64,000 nt of DNA, from assembly GCA_903813345.2 (NCBI GenBank), contig CAIIXF020000003.1, forward strand, positions 15,266,931-15,330,930, given 5' to 3'. Below, piece after piece: positions 1 through 12,700 of this stretch. The position numbers and the translations under genes are program-made. Every line of letters starts with the position of its first letter. The stretch's first letter is position 1. The notes under the pieces were generated by a model. The model saw nothing but the letters and a program-made list of their open reading frames with translations, was not told the DNA's origin and searched no databases. This DNA is from Owenia fusiformis (lineage: Eukaryota > Annelida > Polychaeta > Sabellida > Oweniidae).

Positions 1-612
1 ATTTTTTATTTTGATGTATCAAATAGTTCTTGAAAGAAAAACTTAATTGCATTAAGATAAGTGTTCGCCATGTTATTTCTCCATTGAAAAATCTCTGCTA
101 GCCATTGGTTTCAGTTCATTTTGGTCATCCAAATTGAATATCTTTAAAGTCCCTGGAGCAATCAAATTTCCCTCTTAGGAAATCGAACATGTCTCAAATC
201 ACATTCTAATTATGCATTCAACAATATAATAATAGGTTGCATTTTTGGTGAACATTATGTCAACATTTTTGAAAAAGCATGTTGATTGGTCCATTGCCCC
301 TTCAATATCACTTAGGTCTGATTAACTAAATTATCATTATATATACTTTTCTTGAAGATAATGAATGGATCTAAAAGATACACCCATGTTCATGATCAGA
401 AAATATTCATAATTCAAGTTACAATCGTTTGAAATTGTTTGCGATAACCTACATGCTCCTTTTCAAAAAATGGGCCAAAAATTTTGATTCAAGGGCCCAA
501 TTATTTTCTCCAAAATTTGAACATATTTCACATATTTCCTTTGGGATGAACCCTGTGCTCTTATACAAATACTCATGTGTGTCATGCTCCTCAGATGCAC
601 TGTCTGAATCAG

Positions 613-746
613 AATTGGAGAGAGTTTCAGTACAATGATTAAGCGTGTAAAGGATCAGGGCCCAATCTTAGTCATAAGGGACACTGATGGCAACATATTT
701 GGGGGCTTTGCCTCGGAGAGCTGGACCATGAAACCTCAATACTCAG
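613..746 (+). CDS. MEAK7: MEAK7-like exon: start of TLDc domain
   Basis: The acceptor is the AG at 611-612 and the donor is CAG/gtgatt at 746/747. One base is carried in at the start (codon ATT begins at 614) and one base (G) is carried out, which the GT opening the next exon completes as Gly. It encodes the GESFS...GPILVIRDTDG...FGGFASESW stretch. The acceptor is inferred: a candidate AG at 593-594 would put a TGA in frame, so 613 is preferred, although its pyrimidine tract is weak. Confidence 0.8.
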
Positions 747-3700
747 GTGATTATATAATCTAGAATATCTGTCTTGTTTTCTGTTCACCGATTTTTTGAT
801 TGTTTTCCTTTAAAAGAGAGCTTCAAATACACTCTTTGAAGTAGAACTAGTTCTTGATCTAGCCTTACCCAATCAGAACCATCTACTTAACCCTTTTTTT
901 TCACTCATTTATTTCATATATACATACTACAGCATTCTATAAAAAAAATTGTGTTTACAATTGACTGGTTAAAGGTTGTCGCCAACATTAGTTATATATT
1001 TCTTTTTCTCAAGAAGTGATACAAAAAGCTTATTCTTATGATGCTTTATCTACAAAACAAGTTCTTATGATCTTTTTTATCTACCAAGTTTACTTCTTTT
1101 TTTTTGATCAAGTATTATTTATGGATGTTGTGGTTGTATTTCATATGTAGTTGTATGCATCTATGGAATAACCTCATTCATACATCCCTCATTCATACAC
1201 TCATTCACTCATTCATTCACTCATTCAATCATCTACTTAACCCTTATACAGTTAGGGTATAGATCTGCCCCCTCCACCTTTTGATCCACAGGAGAGTGTA
1301 TTAGGTATCATTGGAAAGGATAATCAAAAGATAAATTATGGAAAAAGTTTTAGAAATACCTTGGGGGACTGACCCCCCCCCCCCCCCCTAACCATTTAAG
1401 GGTTATTCAGAATTGCAGTCACAGAATGTAACTGTTATACCTTAATAAGTAGCATATCTTTGTTTCATGTTTAAACTCCCATGTATTGACATGGCAGCTA
1501 CTTTTGGGATTGTTTAGATCTTATAAGCATAAAAATTCAGGCTAGATTTACCCTTTGCATTCGTTCAACTTCTTAAAAGAGAGCTTCGTCTTCACTCTTA
1601 CAGTTTATACATGAAAATTACTGAGCCATTCGGAGTTCATTTTTTTGAAATACTGACCGCTTTCTAGATATGGTCATTTCCTCAAATAGCATCCCATAGT
1701 TAATGAGCATGCATTTAGCATTGGTTCCTTCCAGCTCGCTGATTGGTTGAGAAAAGATCAGTGTTGTATGACCTGGGCTATCACGGGCATAGGTCATGAG
1801 GGCGGGGCCACTAAACTGTAATATAGTCTATACTAGGCAGAGGGTAGTTTATAACTAGACCCTGCACGCAGGGCAGGGTACTAGCTTTTACTGTTAGGTT
1901 CTTGATCTTACATTATTCCATACATTTTACCCAGTCACAAAATAACATTTGCAATGGTGTTGAGATTTTCTTTTGCACTGTACAAGGTGGAATATTTGAT
2001 GAATAAAACAATTCAACCTTTTACCAGCTTTATTTTCTTATACATGTATATGTAGTATTATTTACAAGATTTTACATGACACCTTTGTGGGTGTATAGTA
2101 TACAATCTAAAGACATATGTTGTTTGAATAGAAGGTATATGATAATCAGCTGATCTATGATAAGCACTTACTAAGACTAATAAGTCTAAAAAAGCTTATC
2201 AAAGAATCTCTAAAATAACTTTTAAAGTCATTAAAAGTAGTAAACAAATGATAAAAGCATATTTAAAAACGTTGCCAATTTCTAGTTGTTATGGTTACAA
2301 ATAGCAATCCTTTTGATGCGATTGAGACTTTCTTAAATACTTCAAGTAAAGGTATGAGAAAAGTATGCTAGCAGTAGATGATTGAGCAGTAAACAAAGCC
2401 ATCACTGAAGACAGTAAAACATTAAATCCAAGATGATCTAAAGCAAATGGTAGGCAACCCATTATAATGACTTGACAAGCAGAACTCACTATTGACATCT
2501 TCGTGTCTTTCTTATGCAGTAAAATTCCAAGGGAAAACAAAGCAAATGTTTGAACAATCGGCCAGAATGTAAACAACTTAAAGGGATAGTATACTCCAAT
2601 GAAATTTTCTTCAGAAATATGAAATAAATATAAGAATATAACCCTTGTAATGGGAGTTATCCAACATATTGAAATTGAAATCAAAAATGAAACAATTGCA
2701 ATAATGGAGGTGCAGATAACTAGTTCATGGTCAAAATGTAATGATGAGTTACTCCCAGATGCAAGATATGCAGATACCATTGTTGCAATACTGACTAATG
2801 TCCTTCGCAATGAATAAAATGCTGCGTGGAGGACATGAATGTTCGCCAGTGCCATACTTCGCATAGATTCAGATGGAGTTAGTTGTGCAACTGTAAAGCT
2901 GAGAATAATAGTTTCACATCTTTCGATCAATTCTTGTAGTCCTAGGGGTAGTGTTACTTTAATCATGTTGTGGTATGTCAGTTTCTTTGTGCTTTCATCT
3001 GGTAGCTCATTGATCAAGAAAATTTTATATCCTATATAGCTAAAGAGAAGGTAAACCAATGCTGACACATATGCTGATATTATAGGTATCAAGATTGGTC
3101 TTCTAGTTATTAAGGGTGTAGCCATGAGAGAGAAAATACACCCTAATTTTGCAATGAACCTCAACAACTCAGCGAGGAGACAGAAAGTGGTGTATTTTTT
3201 CATTAATAATTATCCATGGATTGCAGACCCAGTATTTAGAATCACAGACAGCAAACAGAGGGATGCTATGCCAATCAGAATTTCTTCAAGTTCTTGATTA
3301 GTAATAAGAAATAGCACTCGGATGATGTATCCCACTCGTGTAAGACCAATCACAAGAAAAATCCCTGCTGTGATGATGCTACTGCAAATCACAAAGATCA
3401 GTCCTTTCTTTAAATCTGCCTTTGAGTTGACCAGTGTAATAAATCCTTGGCTTGCCTGAAGTGAACTCCTCTGCTTGATAATAATTAGGAGTCAATTATA
3501 AAAACATAATTTTTTAACTTTCCAATCTAGTTGCCAATTTCTAGTTGCCTAATATCATACTTCCTTTTGATGTGCTTTTGACTTTCTTAAATACTTCAAA
3601 GAAAGGTATGAGAAAAGTATGCTAGCATTAGATGATTGAGCACTAAACAAAGACATCACTTAAGACTCATATATTGTTTATTGTATCTTATCAATGTCAA

Positions 3701-6700
3701 AATTCTAATATGATATTTTATTTTTGCACTGTATAAGGTATTTGATGAATAAAAAAAATTCAACCTTTTTCAATTCAATTCAGCTTTATTTTCTTATACA
3801 TGTTTATGCAGTATTATTTAAATGATTTTACTTGACACCTTTGTGGGTGTATAGTATACAATATAAAGACATATCTTGTTTGAATAGAGGGTATATGATA
3901 ATCAGCTGATCTTATTGAATAGAAGTAGCTTCTTCAAAGAATCTCTAAAATAAACTTTTAAAGTCATAAAAAATAGTAAATAAATGATAAAAGCATATTT
4001 GAAAACATTGCCAATTTCTAGTTGTCATGGTTACAAATAGCAATCCTTTTGATACGATTGAGACTTTCTTAAATACTTCAAATAAAGGTATGAGAAAAGT
4101 ATGCTAGCAGTAGATGATTGAGCAGTAAACAAAGCCATCACTGAAGACAGTAAAACATTAAATCCAAGATGGTCTAAAGCAAATGGTAGGCAACCCATTA
4201 TAATGACTTGACAAGCAGAACTCACTATTGACATCTTCGTGTCTTTCTTATGCAGTAAAATTCCAAGGGAAAACAATGCAAATGTTTGAACAATCGGCCA
4301 GAATGTGAACAACTTAAAGGGATAGTATACTCCAATGAAATTTTCTTCAGAAATATGAAATAAATATAAGAATATAACCCTTGTAATGGGAGTTATCCAA
4401 CATATTGAAATTGAAATGAAAAATGAAACAATTGCAATAATGGAGGTGCAGATAACTAGTTCATGGTCAAAATGTGATGATGAGTTACTCCCAGATGCAA
4501 GATATGCAGATATCATTGTTGCGATACTGACCAATGTCCTTCGCAATGAATAAAATGCTGCGTGGAGGACATGAATGTTCGCCAGTGCCATACTTCGCAT
4601 AGATTCAGATGGAGTTAGTTGTGCAACTGTAAAGCTGAGAATAATAGTTTCACATCTTTCGATCAATTCTTGTAGTCCTAGGGGTAGTGTTACTTTAATC
4701 ATTTTGAGGTATGTCAGTTTCTTTGTGCTTTCATCTGGTAGCTCATTGATCAAGAATATTTTATATCCTATATAGCTAAAGAGAAGGTAAACCAATGCTG
4801 ACACATATCCTGATATTATAGGTATTAAGATTGGTCTTCTAGTTATTAAGGGTGTAGCCATGAGAGAGAAAATACACCCTAATTTTGCAATGAACCTCAA
4901 CAACTCAGCGAGGAGACAGAAAGTGGTGTGTTTTTTCATTAATAATAATCCATGGATTGCAGACCCCATATTTAGGATCATGGACAGCAAACAGTAGGAC
5001 GCTAAGCCAAACTGAATTTCTTCAAGTTGTTGATCAGTAATACGAAACAGCACTTGGATGACGTATCCCACTGGTGTAAGACCAATCACAAGAAATATCC
5101 CTGCTGTGATGGTGCTACTGCAAATCACAAAGATCAGTCCTTTCTTTAGGTCTGCCTTTGAGTTGACCAGTATAATAAATCCTTGGCTTGCCTGGCTTGG
5201 TGATAAGTATGCTCGAAGAATGCTTGCAATGCTGAGCATCAATGATACAACAACCAACGCTTCATTTATATCTCGGGTGAATGTTTGGCTCAAACTATCA
5301 ACAATTTTAGCTACGGCTGGTTCCATATTTGCAATGGCAGTAGGTAGAAATATTTTAAAGATAAACAGACATTTTCCCCAGTCAGTATCAGCCACATCAT
5401 AAGCGTTATTAGTCATCTCTGTGAAGTCTTCCTTGCTAAAATTTAAAATGCAGATTAAAGTCTTCAAAAGCTTAAAATGCTGTAGTGTTGGTCTTCTCAT
5501 ATATTGAATGAAAGACAACATATGAGTTATGTTTGAGTTATAAAAATATATTTCATATTGACTGTGTCTTGTTCATTGTAACTTACTGAGGGCTCTTACT
5601 TCAGTGAACTCACAGTTGAGAATTTTATTTTAATAGTCTAATTATTTACGTGTAGTTAACTCCTCTGCTTGATAATAATTGCCCTTATAAAAAATTCAAC
5701 CTTGAAAGTCCGAATTTAAATCATTGCACAATCATTGATCCGATCATTTATGCAACCATGCCAACCGTTATGATGCAACTATTACAATTTTGGTTGTAAA
5801 CTCATTGAAAATGTTTCAATCATATGTAACCATTGTAAATGCTTGACAATTTTGATTGCATTTCTTGCAACCGTTTCAATCAAATGCAACCCTTTAAAAC
5901 TATGGCAATATAGTCCATTTGTCACCCCTATACATCCAATAGTGAACCTAGAAATTGTTAAAAGTACGATGATTTATGGTCGATTTATGATAATAAGAGT
6001 TTTCTGAAGTGATTTAACTGGGTTGCCAAAAAAGTTTGTTTGGGGAAAAAAATATATAGGCTGATTAGGGAGGGGTGCATTCGCTTAACATTGCGTTGAC
6101 TATTGACTTAGCGTCGGGATACCACCATGTACCTGGTATGTTACCATGGGAATAGATACCAAATTTTTCCCCAAAGTTATTTTTTTGGCAACCCAGCTAA
6201 ATCACTCCAATAATCCCTAATGATAGTATTTACGCAGAAAAACATCATACTTTTAACTATTCATACGTTCAGAAAATGACAAATGGACTAATATTATCTC
6301 AATACGACATGAAATAATTATATTGCTCTTTAAAATATATATTTCACATGTATGTATTTCATGCATACATGTCAGAATTTAAATGGTTTTATCAAACAGA
6401 TATTTAAAGTATTGAAATAGTTTGGTAAACTTGTCTTGTGAATGAAAATATATTGAACCAATTTCCATCTAACCTTGAAGGATGGTGATTGTCTCACTCA
6501 CATGTACAACATAGTATCTAGATTACAGCAATGCTTAGGCATAGCAAATCCCGTCGCTGCTATGACTATCATTTTTACAAAATCCCTCTACTTTTTCAGT
6601 TATTGCAAAAACATTTGAAATAATTTTGATTGGGTCAAGTCTTGAATTTTACAAATTCAGACACTTATACGTACTTAACCTTGTAATCATCACAATTATA

Positions 6701-9700
6701 AAGGATGAAAGATATGTTTGGAAGGAAGAAATCCTTCAATTAGAAAATAATCTGTTTATTGATTTGATATTTTTTGATTTGATAGAGAAAATGCAATCAG
6801 ACATTACATGATGTGTTTTAAATAATTAAGTCGATAAGCATAACCAGGCCCGTAAGACACTTTTCTCCAAGGGGGGTGCGGTTTTAACTAAAGAGAATAT
6901 AAAATTGTCAATGTTTTGCCGCGAAAATCAAATCGCGTAAGTCAGGGGGGGGGGGGGTTACTCCCTATATTGGGGCCACTCAGTCCATTTTGTAGTATTT
7001 TATTGTTTTTGTATTGTTTTTAGACTAAATATTGTATGAGCAATTTGGAGAAACACTGGAATAGGGGGAGGGTGTACTAGAATGGCATAAATGCTTACCC
7101 GAGAACTTTTTCCAGTTCAAGATCACATTCAGTGATTTCTGGATACTTTCAAGGTGTTTTAATCAATAGAATCAATTTATAAGAAATTCAGATTTTTTCA
7201 ATCATTTTTTCTTAGGGGAGCGAGGGGGCAGCAAGGAAAATTTTCTAATTTAAGATGCTGTCTGGTTAATTCTGAGCACTTTTAATGTTTTTGAATAAAT
7301 AAATTCTTTAGTTTTTGGGATGGGGTGCCAGAAATTTTTATGCTTTTATGATTTCATTATGTCACTTGGTGATTTCTAAGCACTTTTAAAGTGTTTAAAA
7401 TTAACAAATGCAACTTCCAAACTTTTCAATTGTTTTGTGTGGGGTGTGAAGAGTGACCCAGTAGTTCCCCCTAAAATTTTTACACTTTTGAGATGCTATT
7501 TGGTGCTTTCTGGGCACTTTAAAAGTGAATGAGTCAATAAATTTTTTCAAATTCTTTTGGGGTGTCAAAGAGGATGAGGGAGTGAAGTGGGGTGGAGTGC
7601 CAGAGAGGGAGCAAGGGGTTGTCCCCAAGAAACATTGACCATATTAAGGTGCTATTTGATGATATCTGGGCACTTAAAAAATGTCTGAGACAATATATGA
7701 AATTCAGAATTTTTTCAATTGTTTTGTGGGGGGTGTGAGGGGTGGCCGACTCTTCTAGAAAATTTTACAATTTAAGATGATATTTGGTGCTTCTTGGCAC
7801 TTTAAAGAGCATGAGTCAATTGATTTTTTTCATTTTTTTTGGGGTGTCAAAAGGGGGTGCCAGAGGGGGAGGTGGGGTTGGGGTGCCAGAGGGGGAGCAA
7901 GTGTTTGTCCCCCATATCTGTCCCTCAGAAACATTGACCATATCAAGGTGCTATTTGATGATGTCTGGACAATACATAAAATAAATATAGAACTTCTCCA
8001 TAGTTTTGTGGGGGGTGTGAGGGGTGGCCCACTCCCCCTAAAAAAATTTACAATTTAAGATGCTATTTGGTGCTTTCTGGGCACTATCAAAGTGTATGAG
8101 AAAATGAAAAAAAATTGAAAAAATATTTTTAAAAAAAATTTTTTTGAAATTTTTTTTTGAATTTTTTTTTGGGGGGATGTCAAAGGGGGGTGCGATCGCA
8201 CCTATCGCACTCCCCCCCCCATCTGATGGCCCTGATAACTTAAAAAACTCTGATTACAGTAAGACTCAGTCTCTCTAGTTCGATTATAGTCTACTTTGAA
8301 GGATGTGTCTGAAGAAACTTTATTAATCCATTAATCCATAAACAAAACAAAAATAAATTGGCAAGGCAAATCAAACCTTATTACACAGAGACTCTCAAAT
8401 TGATTAGAGTCTGCTATAAAGGAAGCATCCTATGTAATTTAATTATTCCATACACAGAACTTGATAAATAATTTTTAATCCATAAACAAAAAACAAAAAT
8501 CTCCTTTATTTTTTGAAATTGAGAATATAAATAAATATATAGTATAACATAAGCTGAAAATAAATATAACAGAAACTAGGACTATGAACCCTATTTCTGG
8601 TCAAGCATTTTAATAAGCCATTCAACCGTTTTAATTAGCTGTTCAAGCGTTTTAATTAGCTGTTCAACCGTTTTAATTGGCTGTTCAAGCATTTTGATTT
8701 GCCTAAACCTAGCTATGAGAATATTAATGTGTAGTAGGTATTGTTGTGTTGAGCATTATTATAAAACATATTTGCCAAGAAGAACATGGTAATTAAATCT
8801 CACACATAATATAGTCAATATCAAAATAGTTACATTGTTTGTATTTTTTATTAAATTTGAGTGGGTCATACTCTTGATATTAGGTGTTAACTTAACATAT
8901 ATGGATACATTTGAAAACCCCAAATGGCTTAGAATTTTTGCTGGGAGGGGGGTTGCTGGCTACTGGCCTGTTCATTGTACATAAACTTTTGCGGGGGTCC
9001 TAAGCTAAACCCTTCGATATCAATATGTTCCCATACCAATCTATCATATATCAATAATTCATCTACCTTGACAAAATTTTACTGAAATTATTAATTCAGA
9101 TGTTTTCCAATTGAAACTGTGAAAATTAAGTCTTTGCTGCCTGAATACATTATTACTATAAAACATTCTCACTAAATAAAGCAATCAACTTGTGATTACA
9201 TATAATTGTATTATTTTGTACAACATATCCTGCTTCTTTTGATCATCAGTCTAATCATGAACAAAAAAACCATTGTCTCATCTTGTGATTTTGTTAAGTT
9301 TAAAGGAAATCTTAAGATTTTACTTGGTCAATTTCTAAACCAAATTGGAATTTTGCTCAATTCTTTTCATAATTAACATTAAAGATACATCATTATCATA
9401 TGCCATTGAGTGGCAAACTAGCCTGGTATTGCATTCCTAAATCCGCACTGGAGAAAGAAACATATCATAGGAAACTAAATTTAGTAATTTACTATAATAA
9501 ACATGCATGTATGTTTGCAGAAAAAATATCCTAATATACTGTTGTTGAATAGAGGTAGATTCAAATCATTACTAAAATATAATTTTAATTCAGGTAAAAT
9601 GATAATTTTTTGGAACGATACTAATTCAGGATGGTTGCAGGGGTTGAACTATGTAATCATTGAACAAAACATATTGCAACCATTTACATTTCAATGTGAA

Positions 9701-12700
9701 ATGGTTGCAGTTTACAATGGTTGCAGATTACAATGATTGTATAGAAACGGTTGCGCAGTCATTGAAAAAGAGTTGACTTTGTTTGGTTGAACGCAATGGT
9801 TGCACAATGATTGCTTATCATTGTGCAATGGTTTTTCCTTTGATCTTAGTAGTTGAAACAATCAGTATTCAATGATTGATAGAAACGGTTTAAATTCGGA
9901 CTTTCAAGGTTGAATTTTTTATAAGGGAGGAGTCAATTATAAAAACATAATTTTTTAACTTTCCCAATTTCAAGTTGCCAATTTCTAGTTGCCTAATTTC
10001 ATACTTCCTTTTGATGTGCTTGTGACTTTCTTAAATACTTCAAAGAAAGGTATGAGAAAAGTATGCTAGCATTAGATGATTGAGCACTAAACAAAGACAT
10101 CACTTAAGACTCATATATTCTTTATTGTATCTTATCAATGTCAAAATTCTAATATGATATTTTATTTTTGCACTGTATAAGGTGGAGTATTTGATGAATA
10201 AAAAAAATTCAACCTTTTTTAATTCAATTCAGCTTTATTTTCTTATACATGTTTATGTAGTATTATTTAAATGATTTTACTTGACACCTTTGTGGGTGTA
10301 TAGTATACAATATAAAGACATATCTTGTTTGAATAGAGGGAATATGATAATCAGCTGATCTTATTGAATAGAAGTAGCTTCTTCAAAGATAGTACATGTA
10401 TACTCCAATGAAATTTTCTTCAGAAATATGAAATAAATATAGAAATATAACCCTTGTAATGGGAGTAATCCAGCACATTGAAATAGAAATCAAAAATGAA
10501 ACAAATGCAGTAATGGAGGTGCAGATAACTAGGGGTCTTTTAGTTATTAAGTGTGTAGCCATGAGAGAGAAAATACACCCTAATTCTGCAATGAACCTCA
10601 ACAACTCAGCGAGGAGACAGACAGACATTTTATGTCAGCACCAGGAATGGTGACATATTGTCATTGTCTCCAACCGTCAGCATCTGTAACAAATGATAGG
10701 TGGTGACATTTTGCATGATAATGCCTTGTAAAATTTTGCATGAGGCCAATTAGTTCACTACACTACATGTTCTAATCTTTTTATTCCATACTCTTTTTCC
10801 AGGTGACCCTTCATGCTTCCTGTTTACCATGCAACCAAAGCTTGGCATCTACACATCCACAGGGTACAACGATCACTACATGTACCTCAACTCAGGGCAG
10901 TCCACGATGCCTTATGGCTTGGTAAGAAAACGCATTCAATTTAATGGGTAAATTACAGAATGACAACCTAGTAAATCTTGCCATCTTGGCGATGATGACA
11001 TTCCTGCAATTTCAGGACAAACCTAATGCAAATTTTCAAAAATGTCAATTTTGTAGTGTACAGAATGACAATGCTGTAAATCATGTCAACTATTGGTAAA
11101 GATGTCATTATATTAGATTATATAAACTTACTATTAATTTTCAAAAATGTCAGTTTTGTAATATACAGAATGACAATGCAGTAAATCATGTCAACTATTG
11201 GTAATGATGTCATTATATTAGATTATATAAACTTACTATTAATTTTCAAAAATGTCAGTTTTGTAATATACAGAATGACAATGCAGTAAATCATGTCAAC
11301 TATTGGTAAAGATGTCATTATATTAGTTTATATAAACTTATTATTAATTTTCGAAAATGTCAGTTTTGTAATATACAGAATGACAATGCAGTAAATCATG
11401 TCAACTATTGGTAAAGATGTCATTATATTAGATTATATAAACTTACTATTAATTTTCAAAAATGTCAGTTTTGTAATATACAGAATGACAATGCAGTAAA
11501 TCATGTCAACTATTGGTAAAGATGTCATTATATTAGATTATATAAACTTACTATTAATTTTCAAAAATGTCAGTTTTGTAATATACAGAATGACAATGCA
11601 GTAAATCATGTCAACTATTGGTAATGATGTCATTATATTAGATTATATAAACTTATTATTAATTTCAAAAATGTCAGTTTTGTAATATACAGAATGACAA
11701 TGCAGTAAATCATGTCAACTATTGGTAATGATGTCATTATATTAGATTATATAAACTTACTATTAATTTTCAAAAATGTCAGCTTTGTAATATACAGAAT
11801 GACAATGCAGTAAATCATGTCAACTATTGGTAATGATGTCATTATATTAGATTATATAAACTTACTATTAATTTTCAAAAATGTCAGCTTTGTAATATAC
11901 AGAATGACAATGCAGTAAATCATGTTAACTATTGGTAATGATGTCATTATATTAGATTATATAAACTTATTATTAATTTTCAAAAATGTCAGTTTTGTAA
12001 TATACAGAATAACAATGCAGTAAATCATGTCAACTATTGGTAATAATGTCATTATATTAAATTATATAAACTTATTATTAATTTTCAAAAATGTCAGCTT
12101 TGTAATATACAGAATAACAATGCAGTAAATCATGTCAACTATTGGTAATAATGTCATTATATTAAATTATATAAACTTATTATTAATTTTCAAAAATGTC
12201 AGCTTTGTAATATACAGAATGACAATGCAGTAAATCATGTCAACTATTGGTAATGATGTCATTATATTAGATTATATAAACTTACTATTAATTTTCAAAA
12301 ATGTCAGCTTTGTAATATACAGAATGACAATGCAGTAAATCATGTCAACTATTGGTAATGATGTCATTATATTAGATTATATAAACTTACTATTAATTTT
12401 CAAAAATGTCAGCTTTGTAATATACAGAATGACAATGCAGTAAATCAAGTCAACTATTGGTAATGATGTCATTATATTAGATTATATAAACTTACTATTA
12501 ATTTTCAAAAATGTCAGTTTTGTAATATACAGAATGACAATGCAGTAAATCATGTCAACTATTGGTTATGATGTCATTATATTAGATTATATAAACTTAT
12601 TATTAATTTTCAAAAATGTCACTTTTGTTGACAAACAATTTTATTTACAAACATCACTCCCTGCAGTGTACGATATGACATCATAATTTAGCAAGTTTAC

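Larger units (their letters stand above)
5681..9927. mobile_element. 4.2 kb DNA transposon with perfect 39-bp TIRs, apparently non-autonomous
   Basis: 5682-5720 (starting CCCTTATAAAAAATTC) is the exact reverse complement of 9889-9927. Inside the TIRs at both ends lie many copies of GGTTGCA/TGCAACC-type motifs in mirrored orientation, as in subterminal transposase-binding regions. The site without the element exists at 3486/3487: the flanks gataataatt and aggagtcaatt are contiguous there, but here they are split exactly by the element plus one extra G (5681). No clear target-site duplication is visible. No ORF over ~95 codons is present, so no transposase was found. A nested foldback (5911-6290) and a degenerate ~300-bp repeat (7080-8230) fill the interior. 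Superfamily not assigned. Confidence 0.85.

Noticed and set aside
429-638. 69-codon ORF overlapping the first MEAK7-like exon
   Set aside because: It begins with TTG and is in a different frame from the TLDc reading, which is fixed by the downstream exons.
2839-3039. 66-codon plus-strand ORF, repeated at 4575-4775
   Set aside because: Antisense shadow of the ANKH-like copies; conserved only because the copies are duplicated.
7777-8058. 93-codon ORF
   Set aside because: Lies in the G-rich degenerate repeat within the DNA transposon; no family resemblance to a transposase.
11020-12625. Regular array resembling a CRISPR
   Set aside because: Units are contiguous 105-bp copies without unique spacers, in a eukaryotic intron.
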